A stretch of 60,540 bases of DNA, from assembly GCA_937967955.1 (NCBI GenBank), contig CALBUB010000107.1:1-60540 (forward strand). Reading direction: 5' to 3'. Positions 34,101 through 41,860 of this stretch are shown piece after piece. The position numbers were made by a program, and so were the translations under genes. Every line of letters begins with the position of its first letter. The first letter of the stretch is position 1. This stretch comes from an uncultured Bacillota bacterium (GTDB lineage: Bacteria; Bacillota; Clostridia; Tissierellales; Tepidimicrobiaceae). The notes under the pieces are model-generated. The model made no database searches. It was given only the letters and a program-made list of their open reading frames with translations, and had not been told where the DNA came from.

Positions 34101-35954
34101 TTTAAAGGAAAAGAAGTTTATATAGTTGTAGGTTCAGATGTTATTGCCAATGCTAGTGCTTATGAAAAAGATGGATTACTTAAGACCTTCTCCCATATAG
34201 TATTTGAAAGGAAAACTATAGTATCCAAAGAAAAAGATATTGAAATTATGGAAGAAAGGCTACAAAACATAAAAGGAAAAGTGCTAAGGCTTACACTACC
34301 TCCCCAATATGAAGATATAAGCTCCAGCAAAATAAGAAGGGCAATAGATTTGAACATGGATATATCTAAAGAAATGGATCCTTTAGCCTTAAAATATATT
34401 TACAAATACGGCCTGTATTTTAACGAGCCCAGGTATAAAACTGTAGTCCAAACTAAAGCTATCGACTTGGATATTGTAAGGAAAATAGATGACAATACCA
34501 TAAATATACTTAAAACTTACTTTAAGGAAGATATAGACCTTAGTGCCATTCTTAAGCTTAAGGATAAATTAGAAGCTAATCTCCTTATTGTAAAAGAGGC
34601 AAAAGAAAACAATATAATAGGCTTTTCCATCTTCTATTGTATAAAAAACTATATGCTCTATGATGAATTAAAAGATGCTAACATAACCAACTATCTTAGA
34701 GACAAATTACGGGGTAAATTAGCTATTATAACAGGAATATATGCAAAAAATAAAGATGACTACTCTATAGAAGTAGTGCTAAATGAAACTTTAGCCCAAT
34801 GTTTAGTTTTAGATTGTAGCCATGCTATATATTGTAATCAATTAACTAAAAAAAATCAGGAAATAATAGAAAAAAATGTACAACTACAGGGCTTTATAAA
34901 GACTCCCTTTAAATGGAATTCCAGTCCAGTATATATAGTAAATATGGATAATCCTATTACACTAAGCTTAGATTTAGAAAATCTATTAAAGCCACCTTTT
35001 GATAATAGCTCAGCTATAAAAGCTGTAATTTCTGCAACTAGAGAAAGACTAAAGGCGGCCATATCTAAACTATATCCAGGGGAACTTGTCATAGTATTCA
35101 ATAGGGATATGATCTATAGTAAGCTCATTCAAAAAATATGCGATATTAATCAAGTTCCTGCAACTCAAGGTGAAAGCAGACTTTTGGGACCTAATATGTG
35201 TGTACCCTTTGGTTCCATATTAAATGGTAGAATACTTCCAAATACAGTAACTAAATCCTTGCATAGTGAAAAAGTTTTTTATCCAGATATAAATAGGTTT
35301 ACTATTAGTGCCTTTCCTAATTATTTAAGTTTGGAAAATCAAGCAAAAATGATAGCCTCCTTTAATAGGCCAATAATTTTAGTAGATGACCTACTCCATA
35401 AAGGGTATAGATTAAATGTAATAGAGCCTATTTTAAGAAACAATAATGTAAAGATAAAAAAATTAGTAGTAGGAATACTTACAGGTAGAGGGAGGGAGTT
35501 GGCAGCCATTAAAAATTTAGACTTGGATAGTGCCTATTTTGTACCCAATCTCAAATTGTGGTTTAATGAAAACCTTCAATATCCCTTTATAGGTGGAGAT
35601 GCAGTACTGAAGGAAGAGTTTGGCCAAGATTATTTAATTCCTAGCATCAACTTAATACTCCCTTATGTCTTTCCAGCATTCATCAAAGATACATCTTTGA
35701 AAGCTATATATAATTTTTCAGAAGTTTGCATAAAAAATGCAATAGACATATTTAGAGTTATTGAAAAAATATATCAGCAAATAAACGGGAGAAATCTAGT
35801 AATAAGGAATTTAGGCCATGTTATTGTATCTCCTAGAAGACCAGATACATTGAACTCACCTGAGATAATAAGAAACTTTAAACCTTCTGATTACCTAATA
35901 GAAAATATTGAACAGCTCAATAGGGTAGAAAAAATGCTTAATAGAATTGGTTAA
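31122..35954 (+). CDS. HD hydrolase / helical repeat / NadD-like nucleotidyltransferase / phosphoribosyltransferase-like fusion
   Basis: A 1610-residue soluble protein. An N-terminal helical region (1-160) is followed by an HD domain with H177, H211-D212 (GAALGHDIGKYG) and D274; then about 550 residues of ARM/HEAT-like helices (about 330-890); then a NadD-like adenylyltransferase with FFPGSFDPFSLSH (about 908-925, an HxGH variant) and the late motif SSSKIRRAI (about 1066-1074); then a region (about 1115-1240) that faintly resembles an acetyltransferase fold; and a C-terminal phosphoribosyltransferase-like domain with a PRPP-loop-like ILVDDLLHKGYR (about 1419-1430). HD and NadD are neighbours in many Firmicutes (yqeK-nadD), which supports a dinucleotide or nucleotide-cofactor role. 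It starts at an ATGA overlap with sdaAA and is followed 13 bp later by the dehydrogenase-like gene. I know no characterised protein with this order. Confidence 0.8.
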   Translation: MIQVYNEILYYIADEINKDYVENYREELLDLISRESFDYLLKKLIYNKQYDCISILKLFSPIYKKYWNATDKQILKYIFDWLLSLSFPEKVNRKFDKRLEPLTLFYLNLLRNLSKYEANNEDESDNMFKLEFLTEEEEKTSNCLEEYLKFKEIFMDKWIYELMKLDLVLTGHNTLEHVMGVNNISLYIGRQLKKLNLPVDLGIVVGAALGHDIGKYGVRDEDMDRVPYLHYYYTEEWFNRFGLYKIGHIATNHSTWDLELENLPIESLILIYADFRVKNKNNKMHIFTLEESYDVILNKLDNVDEIKRKRYEKVYKKLKDFQDYIIDLGVDTTLKEEPNLSRNKKPFSLMDGNEIIDNVKYFAIEHNIHLMAKLFDEAGFNDILDMARNETNYIKIRLYLQMFREYCTYLTQNQKIAALNYFRDLLLHREDDIRREASELIGLLISRYDEEYRKEIPKQVEPSPARLTSEKILDKIIRNLLYPDPQLIESIKEWQYNLQNIVKSLFANCRKEHCLKYARVLIKYYADFKAFSSHGQLYLCQTLNYIPIEHLEDEDLEKIHTYISKQLNSPILEVRLTILDVLNEMHNSILKINGFKEDLKKWLLNNLQPSLYASENYLKYKIALKLNMDKEIVEKLNFNYKTHEEKQAEIFLMNLKTATQWVDKKINIDILYEQVLKAPKTLSFHTGMHFCNLLKVSAAEKVRNHAGATLLKIVDLLSLEQRNDIVVELLRALEMENYQFAKFIPEYLGQLLLYLHPKELDEAIDDFEEKIKQASSQVVSLLLRTIGITIENYPEYFKRFREDEKINKYRLIRLISIILNGMVTFEEEIQAEAFRIIGSLIFNSNKLSLKHKLKIFKLIGKKILTLLPDKEDSEFIFLCNSASLNHIYRFILDYEINFGNIQLDVNDKIAFFPGSFDPFSLSHKEIALEIRDLGFEVYLAVDEFSWSKRVQPHKLRKNIISMTIAYEKDIYLFPSEIPINISNDKDLKKLKDLFKGKEVYIVVGSDVIANASAYEKDGLLKTFSHIVFERKTIVSKEKDIEIMEERLQNIKGKVLRLTLPPQYEDISSSKIRRAIDLNMDISKEMDPLALKYIYKYGLYFNEPRYKTVVQTKAIDLDIVRKIDDNTINILKTYFKEDIDLSAILKLKDKLEANLLIVKEAKENNIIGFSIFYCIKNYMLYDELKDANITNYLRDKLRGKLAIITGIYAKNKDDYSIEVVLNETLAQCLVLDCSHAIYCNQLTKKNQEIIEKNVQLQGFIKTPFKWNSSPVYIVNMDNPITLSLDLENLLKPPFDNSSAIKAVISATRERLKAAISKLYPGELVIVFNRDMIYSKLIQKICDINQVPATQGESRLLGPNMCVPFGSILNGRILPNTVTKSLHSEKVFYPDINRFTISAFPNYLSLENQAKMIASFNRPIILVDDLLHKGYRLNVIEPILRNNNVKIKKLVVGILTGRGRELAAIKNLDLDSAYFVPNLKLWFNENLQYPFIGGDAVLKEEFGQDYLIPSINLILPYVFPAFIKDTSLKAIYNFSEVCIKNAIDIFRVIEKIYQQINGRNLVIRNLGHVIVSPRRPDTLNSPEIIRNFKPSDYLIENIEQLNRVEKMLNRIG

Positions 35955-35967
35955 AGGAAGGATATAT

Positions 35968-37218
35968 ATGGTTTATTATTATAAATATAAAGATAAATAT
36001 CTTTTCTCTTTCATAAAATATAATAATCTAGAGGCTGTAGCCGAAGAGGAAGTAAAAGAAAAGAGTAGAAAAATATATTTCCTCAAAAAAACCCCTCCCC
36101 TTTTATCTAGAAGAAGCTTTTTAGTTACTAGTCCTCATCTTCTTTTTATTGATAAGGAAGGGGTTCAGCTACTACTAGAAGACAATAAAGACTATTCAAA
36201 TGAGCTACCTAAGTGGATATTAGAGAAAATAAAAAATAAACTAGTGGTAGCAATTAATACCACTTATCCAAACTGGGAAGAAGTATTAGATATTAGTTTT
36301 AAAAGAAAATGGACTATCAATCTATTAGCATTAGGAGATGTAGGCAGCACTCTATTAATAGGTTTAAGACTTTTAGGTGGAAATCATATTGAAAAAATAG
36401 GCATATACGATAGAAAGGAAAATAGATTAAAACGCTGGGAACAGGAATTAAACCAAATCCTTCCTCCTACTGAACCAGAAGCATTTCCTCCAATTATTCC
36501 AATACCAAAAGAAAAACTATTCCAATGTGACATGTTTGTATTTTGTGCTTCAAAGGAAGTGCCTCCTGTAGATAGCAATGTAGCTGATGTTAGAATGGCC
36601 CAGTATGAAGCAAATAGTAAAATCATAAAAGAATATGCGGTTATGGCCAGAAAACATAAATTTAAAGGAATATTTGCAGTCCTTTCAGATCCAGTAGATC
36701 TACTTTGTAAAGTAGCTTTTTTAGAAAGCAATAAGGATGAAAAGGGAAATTACGATTTTATGGGACTAGCTTCTAATCAAATAATAGGCTACGGCCTTGG
36801 AGTAATGAATGCAAGAGCTTGTTACCATGCAGAAAAATCTAGAGAAACTTTACACTTTCTAAAAGAAGGAAGAGTATTCGGCCCCCATGGTGAAGGACTG
36901 ATTGTGGCAGATAGCATAATAAACTATAATGAGGAATTATCAGAATACTTAACAGCTAAAACATTAAATGCAAATAAGGATATACGGAAACTAGGCTTCA
37001 AACCCTATGTGGCTCCTAGCCTATCTTCTGGAGCTCTTTCAATAATTGCTACTATAAAGGGTGACTGGTTTTACGGCTCCACTTATATGGGAGGAGCTTA
37101 TATGGGTTCTAGATGTAAGTTTATAGATGGGCAATTGGAAATTGAACAGCTTCCATTGCCTGAAAAGCTATTTGAAAAAATAGAATTAACCCATGAAAGG
37201 TTAGTGAGTATATTGTGA
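35968..37218 (+). CDS. Divergent lactate/malate dehydrogenase-like protein
   Basis: A 416-residue protein with an extra N-terminal region of about 110 residues, then a Rossmann fold starting NLLALGDVGSTLLIGLRLLGG and a C-terminal LDH/MDH-like catalytic half. DPVDLL occupies the NPVD position and VFGPHGEG the GxHGD position that carries the catalytic histidine. The usual LDxxRxR substrate-binding motif reads LGVMNARACYHAE, so the arginine that clamps the substrate carboxylate seems to be missing. It may use a different substrate or just bind NAD. I chose the ATG at 35968, preceded by AAAGGAAGG. It follows the fusion gene by 13 bp and overlaps the next gene by 4 bp. Confidence 0.75.
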   Translation: MVYYYKYKDKYLFSFIKYNNLEAVAEEEVKEKSRKIYFLKKTPPLLSRRSFLVTSPHLLFIDKEGVQLLLEDNKDYSNELPKWILEKIKNKLVVAINTTYPNWEEVLDISFKRKWTINLLALGDVGSTLLIGLRLLGGNHIEKIGIYDRKENRLKRWEQELNQILPPTEPEAFPPIIPIPKEKLFQCDMFVFCASKEVPPVDSNVADVRMAQYEANSKIIKEYAVMARKHKFKGIFAVLSDPVDLLCKVAFLESNKDEKGNYDFMGLASNQIIGYGLGVMNARACYHAEKSRETLHFLKEGRVFGPHGEGLIVADSIINYNEELSEYLTAKTLNANKDIRKLGFKPYVAPSLSSGALSIIATIKGDWFYGSTYMGGAYMGSRCKFIDGQLEIEQLPLPEKLFEKIELTHERLVSIL

Positions 37219-38264
37219 AAGAATGCTATCTAATTCTTCCAGAAAAGCCTTCTCCTTTTTTGAAAAAAATGATTGCTTTTACTACAGAAAATGTTGACTA
37301 CAAAATATTAGATGACTTTACTCATATACCCGATTTAAAAAATAAAAAAATAATATTTGCTGTAGAGTTGCCTATTACAGGTATCAGCAATAATCTAAAC
37401 AATTTTTTCATACGCCTTTTTAAAAGGGGAAAAGATTCACTGAAAGGCTCTGAAGCAATTGTTCTCATTCATAGTAATTACCAGTTATATACTAAAACTA
37501 CTGCCCAAAATATCATATTCCAAAGCAATCTATTAGGCTGTAGATTTCCTGGAAGGCCATTAGTAGAAGCTACAGGAAATTTAAATAACTTCAATCCTTT
37601 AGTAAAAGTATATAAGCTGTCCAATGAAGAAATATGTTACAAACTATGTAGAGAACTAGGAAAGAGATTTATTGAAGATAATATACTGCCAATAAAAAAG
37701 CCTAAAATTGCTGTTATCCATTCTAGCAACTGGAATACATCTAATTCATTGCTCCTGTGGAAAATGGTAAAGGCCTATTTAAAATTTGAAAATATAGTAG
37801 AAATAAATGTTGGTAAAGGCCCTATACTTGACTGTGCTGCTTGCCCTTATACCACTTGTAAGCATTTTGGAGAACAAAAAAGTTGCTTTTATGGTGGAAT
37901 AGTAGTTGAAGAAGTTTATCCAGCTATATTTGACTCTGATGCAGTAGTGTTCATCTGCCCAAACTATAATGATATGCTCTCTGCAAATCTTGTAGCCGTA
38001 ATAAACAGGCTGACAGCCTTGTTTAGGAAAATAAAGTTCTATGATAAAAACCTCTTTGCCATAATCGTTTCAGGCTATTCTGGTGGAGATGCTTTAGCTA
38101 AACAGCTTATTAGTTCCTTGAATATAAATAAAACTTTTCGATTGCCCCCATACTTTTCCTTAATGGCTACAGCCAATGATAAAGGAGCCATAAAAAAAGT
38201 TCCAAATATAGAGGAATTGGCAAGGGAATTTGCAAAAAATATGATGGAAGAAATAAAAAAATAA
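37215..38264 (+). CDS. Two-lobed flavodoxin/NADPH-FMN-reductase-like protein with cysteine cluster
   Basis: A 349-residue protein starting with GTG in a GTGA overlap with the dehydrogenase-like gene. The C-terminal half (about 163-345) has the fold order of NADPH-dependent FMN reductases: PKIAVIHSSNWNTSNS (phosphate loop), a cysteine cluster CAACPYTTCKHFGEQKSC (about 210-227), then DAVVFICPNYNDMLSAN and FAIIVSGYSGG. The N-terminal half (about 1-155) seems to be a second, diverged copy of the same fold (KIIFAVELPITGISNN, AIVLIHSNY). Iron-sulfur flavoproteins have a similar cysteine insert, so a cluster is possible. It ends the operon that begins with sdaAB. Confidence 0.72.
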   Translation: MKECYLILPEKPSPFLKKMIAFTTENVDYKILDDFTHIPDLKNKKIIFAVELPITGISNNLNNFFIRLFKRGKDSLKGSEAIVLIHSNYQLYTKTTAQNIIFQSNLLGCRFPGRPLVEATGNLNNFNPLVKVYKLSNEEICYKLCRELGKRFIEDNILPIKKPKIAVIHSSNWNTSNSLLLWKMVKAYLKFENIVEINVGKGPILDCAACPYTTCKHFGEQKSCFYGGIVVEEVYPAIFDSDAVVFICPNYNDMLSANLVAVINRLTALFRKIKFYDKNLFAIIVSGYSGGDALAKQLISSLNINKTFRLPPYFSLMATANDKGAIKKVPNIEELAREFAKNMMEEIKK

Positions 38265-38299
38265 ATGCCAGTAAGCCCACTGGTTTACTGGCATTTATT
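38261..38299. terminator. Bidirectional terminator closing the sda operon and gntP
   Basis: ATAAATGCCAGTAA (38261-38274) pairs with TTTACTGGCATTTAT (38284-38298), with T-runs in both directions (TTTTAG on plus, TTTTTT on minus). It overlaps the 3' end of the flavodoxin-like gene. Confidence 0.85.
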
Positions 38300-38309
38300 T
38301 TAGTCCAGT

Positions 38310-39614
38310 TTATAAGCCTAACATAGCCATAGGTATAACAATAGCTACTAATGCAATTATTGGAATTACAATTTGAGTAATGGCTATATCAAAATATCCC
38401 TCTCTATGGGTAAGACCACATATTCCAAGTAGTGTAATTTGTGCTCCTTGATGAGGAAAGGAATCAAAAGTTCCAGATGCAATTACAGCTACCCTATGAA
38501 CATATTCTGGATTAATTCCCATGGCTGCATAAGTCTTGCCTAAAGCCTCAAAGGCAATGCCTAAGCCTCCTGAAGCTGAACCAGCTGCACCAGCTGCTAC
38601 TGCTACTGTTATTGCTACAAAAAACAGTGGTGACATATCTAATTCTAACAGCCTAGTAATCAATTTATCAAAGCCCGGAGTCTCCCTTACTACCCCTGCA
38701 AAACCTACAACTATGGCAGTATTTAATATGGCTGTTGCAGAATTGATTGCTCCTTTGTTTAAAGTATCTATCCATTTATCTATACCATCTATGTGCTTCC
38801 ACAATAGTATTATAGATAGTATAATGCCTGCTGTAACCGCTCCTTCTACTGGCACTTTAAATAAATTAAATAGTACTAATATAAGTACAGCTGGTAGAGC
38901 AGAGATTATAGGGTTAGGTAGGTCTTTTATTTCAACTTCTTCAATATTTTCATCTAGTCTTTTAATTGTTGGATCTTCATAGAAAGTAAGTCCCTTTTTG
39001 GTCAAAGCTCTTGCCCTATACTCTAGCCAAGCAAATATCATAACATATTGGGCAATAGCAGAGGCTGTAGCTGGTAGAAAAGCAGCTGTAGAACTTGTGC
39101 CAAGATATCTCATGGCAATTACGTTTTGTATAGATGGAGTACCAGGTCCTGTCATAGACCAAGTCCAGGTACCAGCAGAAATTGCCCCTGGTATTAACCT
39201 CCTGGAGATATTGGTGTTTTTAAATAGTTGAAGAGCAATAGGATATATGGCAAAAAAGACAACGAAGCCGCTTATTCCACCATAGGTTAACAAGCCTGTA
39301 ATGGTCATAATCAATGGGGCTGCAAACTTTCCTTTTGTTATTCTCAATATAGCATTAGCTATAGATTCAGCAGCTCTCGTCTCCTGCATAATGGCACCAA
39401 ATACTGCTCCAACAAAGAATACTAGGAAAAAATTTTTTACATAATCTGCTGCAGCTGCCATATAGGGACCTAGCAAGGTTTCGAATATGGGGAGTTTAGC
39501 AAGAATTATTACAAAAAGGGATACTAGGGGTCCTAGTATAAGGGCACTAATCCTTTTAAAGGCCAGTACTGTAAATAATATTAAGGCTAGTACAAGAATC
39601 CATATGTCAAACAT
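38310..39614 (-). CDS. GntP-family permease
   Basis: A 434-residue polytopic transporter with about 12 transmembrane segments, of the GntP/citrate-lactate (H+ symporter) group. Motifs include GGISGFVVFFAIYPIAL, GTWTWSMTGPGTPS and SASGGLGIAFEALG near the C-terminus. Family members take up gluconate, hydroxybutyrate or related acids. The ATG at 39614 follows GGAGGA; a TTG within that site is the alternative. It is 28 bp downstream of the iron alcohol dehydrogenase gene, so uptake and oxidation or reduction of one hydroxy acid may be coupled. The substrate is not determinable from sequence. Confidence 0.88.
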   Translation of the reverse strand: MFDIWILVLALILFTVLAFKRISALILGPLVSLFVIILAKLPIFETLLGPYMAAAADYVKNFFLVFFVGAVFGAIMQETRAAESIANAILRITKGKFAAPLIMTITGLLTYGGISGFVVFFAIYPIALQLFKNTNISRRLIPGAISAGTWTWSMTGPGTPSIQNVIAMRYLGTSSTAAFLPATASAIAQYVMIFAWLEYRARALTKKGLTFYEDPTIKRLDENIEEVEIKDLPNPIISALPAVLILVLFNLFKVPVEGAVTAGIILSIILLWKHIDGIDKWIDTLNKGAINSATAILNTAIVVGFAGVVRETPGFDKLITRLLELDMSPLFFVAITVAVAAGAAGSASGGLGIAFEALGKTYAAMGINPEYVHRVAVIASGTFDSFPHQGAQITLLGICGLTHREGYFDIAITQIVIPIIALVAIVIPMAMLGL

Positions 39615-39642
39615 AATAATCCTCCTCAAGCCTAGTCATATA

Positions 39643-40797
39643 TTACTTCCACAACTTTTTATAGATTTCAATTATCTCTTCCTTTGTAGGTATTCTCTTG
39701 GTATTTCCAGGGCTTCCACTGGCTATAGCATCTGTGGCCATCTTATCCAAATTTGCAAAAAACTTTTCTTTGTCTACTCCAAATTCTTCTAATGTTTGAA
39801 TGTTTAATTTACTTATCAAATCTATTACTGCTTCCACAAATATGTCTGCAGCCTTTTCATCCTTTTCTCCTTCTTTTGCCAATTTTAATTCCTTAGCTAG
39901 AAAAGCAAATTCCTTAATTACACCTTCTTTTATAAACTCTAAGCAATCTTCCAAGAGTATAGCATTTGACAAGCCATGGGGTATTCCAAATAGGGCACCT
40001 ATAGGTCTACTCATACCATGGACTATAGTAACTGATGAATTGTTAAAGGCAATTCCTGCTTCTAATGCCCCTAAAGCCATTTCTTTTCTGCTTTCATAAT
40101 TGTTTCCATCTTGGTAAACTGGTAGCAGGTGATTATAAATCCTTTTTATTGCTGACAAAGCAAACACATCACTCATAGGTTGAGCCTTTCGAGAAGTAAA
40201 GGCTTCTATAGCATGGGTTAAAGCATCAACTCCTGTTGCAGCCGTTACATAAGGCGGTACAGTCAAGGTTAACTCTGGATCTACTACAGCTAAAGTAGGT
40301 ATTAACTCTGGCCCAATAAGTAGCATCTTAATATCCTTCACAGTGTCAGTGATAATAGTAAACTGGGTTGCCTCAGAACCTGTGCCTGCCGTTGTAGGAA
40401 TTGCAACTAATTTTGGAGGTGGATTAGGAATGAGCTTTCCCATATAGTCGGTAATCTTTCCTTCATTGGTCAACATGGCACCTATTGCCTTTATTGTATC
40501 TATTGGACTTCCACCGCCTATTGCAATTAAGAAATCACAATCGTTTTCTAAATATAGCTTTTTTCCTTCTTCAACCATTTTGTCGATAGGTTCAGTATTG
40601 ACCCCATCATAGACATAATAGTCAATATTATTTTCTTTAAGTAGTTTTTCTAGCTTGGCCAATGTGCCTATCTTTACCATTGTTTGGTCTGTTACTACTA
40701 AAGCCTTTTTTCCAAAGTTCTTAACATAAACCATAGATTCTGTAAGGGCATTCTCACCTGATACAATGTACTTAGGCATTAAAAAAACATTTGCCAT
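39643..40797 (-). CDS. Iron-containing alcohol dehydrogenase
   Basis: A 384-residue Fe-ADH (group III). The nucleotide-binding GGGSPIDTIKAIG (about 96-108), AIPTTAGTGSEATQFT, and the metal-binding region ALTHAIEAFTSRKA and HGMSRPIGALFGIPHG are all present. These enzymes reduce or oxidise alcohols such as butanol, 1,3-propanediol, 4-hydroxybutyrate or lactaldehyde with NAD(P)H. It is upstream of the GntP permease in one operon, which argues for a hydroxy-acid substrate (4-hydroxybutyrate dehydrogenase type) rather than a primary alcohol, but this is inference. Confidence 0.92.
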   Translation of the reverse strand: MANVFLMPKYIVSGENALTESMVYVKNFGKKALVVTDQTMVKIGTLAKLEKLLKENNIDYYVYDGVNTEPIDKMVEEGKKLYLENDCDFLIAIGGGSPIDTIKAIGAMLTNEGKITDYMGKLIPNPPPKLVAIPTTAGTGSEATQFTIITDTVKDIKMLLIGPELIPTLAVVDPELTLTVPPYVTAATGVDALTHAIEAFTSRKAQPMSDVFALSAIKRIYNHLLPVYQDGNNYESRKEMALGALEAGIAFNNSSVTIVHGMSRPIGALFGIPHGLSNAILLEDCLEFIKEGVIKEFAFLAKELKLAKEGEKDEKAADIFVEAVIDLISKLNIQTLEEFGVDKEKFFANLDKMATDAIASGSPGNTKRIPTKEEIIEIYKKLWK

Positions 40798-40950
40798 AAT
40801 ATCCCTCCTCAGTAATTTTTCTGTATTAGCCCTTTACTTTTTATTTGCATTAATCTAATAAGAAACGATTTGTAGAAAGTATGACATTTTTTTACTTTTC
40901 TTATGTATATCCTATGCATGTTCATTTCCATATATTATCAAAATAAAATT

Positions 40951-40991
40951 AAAAAAAGCATGCAGTATAAACTTATATCTATACTGCATGC
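40951..40991 (-). terminator. Terminator of the sirtuin gene
   Basis: GCATGCAGTATA (40958-40969) pairs with TATACTGCATGC (40980-40991), followed on the minus strand by TTTTTTTAAT. It is 10 bp past the Sir2 stop. Confidence 0.9.
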
Positions 40992-41000
40992 CTAATAAAC

Positions 41001-41747
41001 TTACCTAATATACTTATCTAATTCTATAAGGACCTCTCTAGCCTTTCCAATTAACTTAATATCAAAATCATAATAGGTATTTAGGTCTTCATTATTGAGC
41101 AATATGGTTTTACCTTTTGTTATAGCAGGAAATTGGTTTACAGGATAAACCTCTAGACTTGTACCTATGACTATTAGCAAGTCAGCTTCACGAACATATT
41201 CTTCAGCAGGTATCCAAACATCAACTGGTAAAGCTTCTCCAAATAGTACTACATTAGGCCTTAAGCCCCTTCTACCACAGGCAGGACAATTTCCACCATT
41301 AAAAAATTCACCTAGCTCTGCTTTCTCGTTACAATAATTACACCTAATTTCTCTAATATTTCCGTGTAACTCATATACATTTTTGCTGCCAGCCATAACA
41401 TGTAAGCCAGATACATTTTGGGTAGCAATTGCTTTTATAATGCCTCTTTTTTCTAAATCTGCTAGTATATAATGGCCTTCATGGGGCTTTACACTTTCCA
41501 ATAACTTTATTCTTCTAGTATAAAACTCATGGAACAATGGATAGTTTTCCTCAAAGGTATCAATACTGGCCACTACTCTAGGGTCATAATTTTTCCACAA
41601 GCCATCCTTTCCTCTAAAATCGGGTATGTTGCTTTCTGTATCCATTCCAGCCCCTGTAAGAACTACTATATTTTTAGAGCCTTTTATTAGAGAAGCTGCA
41701 ACCTCTATGCCTTCCTTTATGTTCTGTCCTTTAAAAATGTTCGTCAT
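41001..41747 (-). CDS. Sir2-family NAD-dependent protein deacylase
   Basis: A 248-residue sirtuin that removes acyl groups from lysines using NAD+. GAGMDTESNIPDFRG (32-46) binds NAD, the catalytic histidine is in ELHGN (about 128), the zinc knuckle has CNYC and CPAC, and GTSLEVYPVNQ lies near the C-terminus. The usual TQNID motif reads TQNVSGLH (109-116), with serine in place of the aspartate that contacts nicotinamide ribose, and GAGIS is GAGMD. The enzyme may have a changed reaction or rate. It is monocistronic between two terminators. Protein acylation in anaerobes responds to acetyl-phosphate and CoA ester pools. Confidence 0.87.
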   Translation of the reverse strand: MTNIFKGQNIKEGIEVAASLIKGSKNIVVLTGAGMDTESNIPDFRGKDGLWKNYDPRVVASIDTFEENYPLFHEFYTRRIKLLESVKPHEGHYILADLEKRGIIKAIATQNVSGLHVMAGSKNVYELHGNIREIRCNYCNEKAELGEFFNGGNCPACGRRGLRPNVVLFGEALPVDVWIPAEEYVREADLLIVIGTSLEVYPVNQFPAITKGKTILLNNEDLNTYYDFDIKLIGKAREVLIELDKYIR

Positions 41748-41802
41748 CCTTATCCCCCTTCAACTGTTTTATACCTATATCCAATATAACATAATAGGAA
41801 AA

Positions 41803-41846
41803 CACAAAAAAGCTACAAGCCCTATCTAAAGGACTTGTAGCTTTTT
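41803..41846. terminator. Terminator of nfnB (also faces sirtuin upstream region)
   Basis: AGCTACAAGCC (41811-41821) pairs with GGACTTGTAGCT (41831-41842, one mismatch), followed on the minus strand by TTTTTTGTG. It lies 18 bp past the nfnB stop. Confidence 0.85.
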
Positions 41847-41860
41847 AGCTGCCTTATTGA

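Noticed and set aside
38536..39231. Long plus-strand frames opposite the GntP permease gene
   Set aside because: Shadow frames; no ribosome site, no recognisable protein, while the minus frame has clear family motifs.
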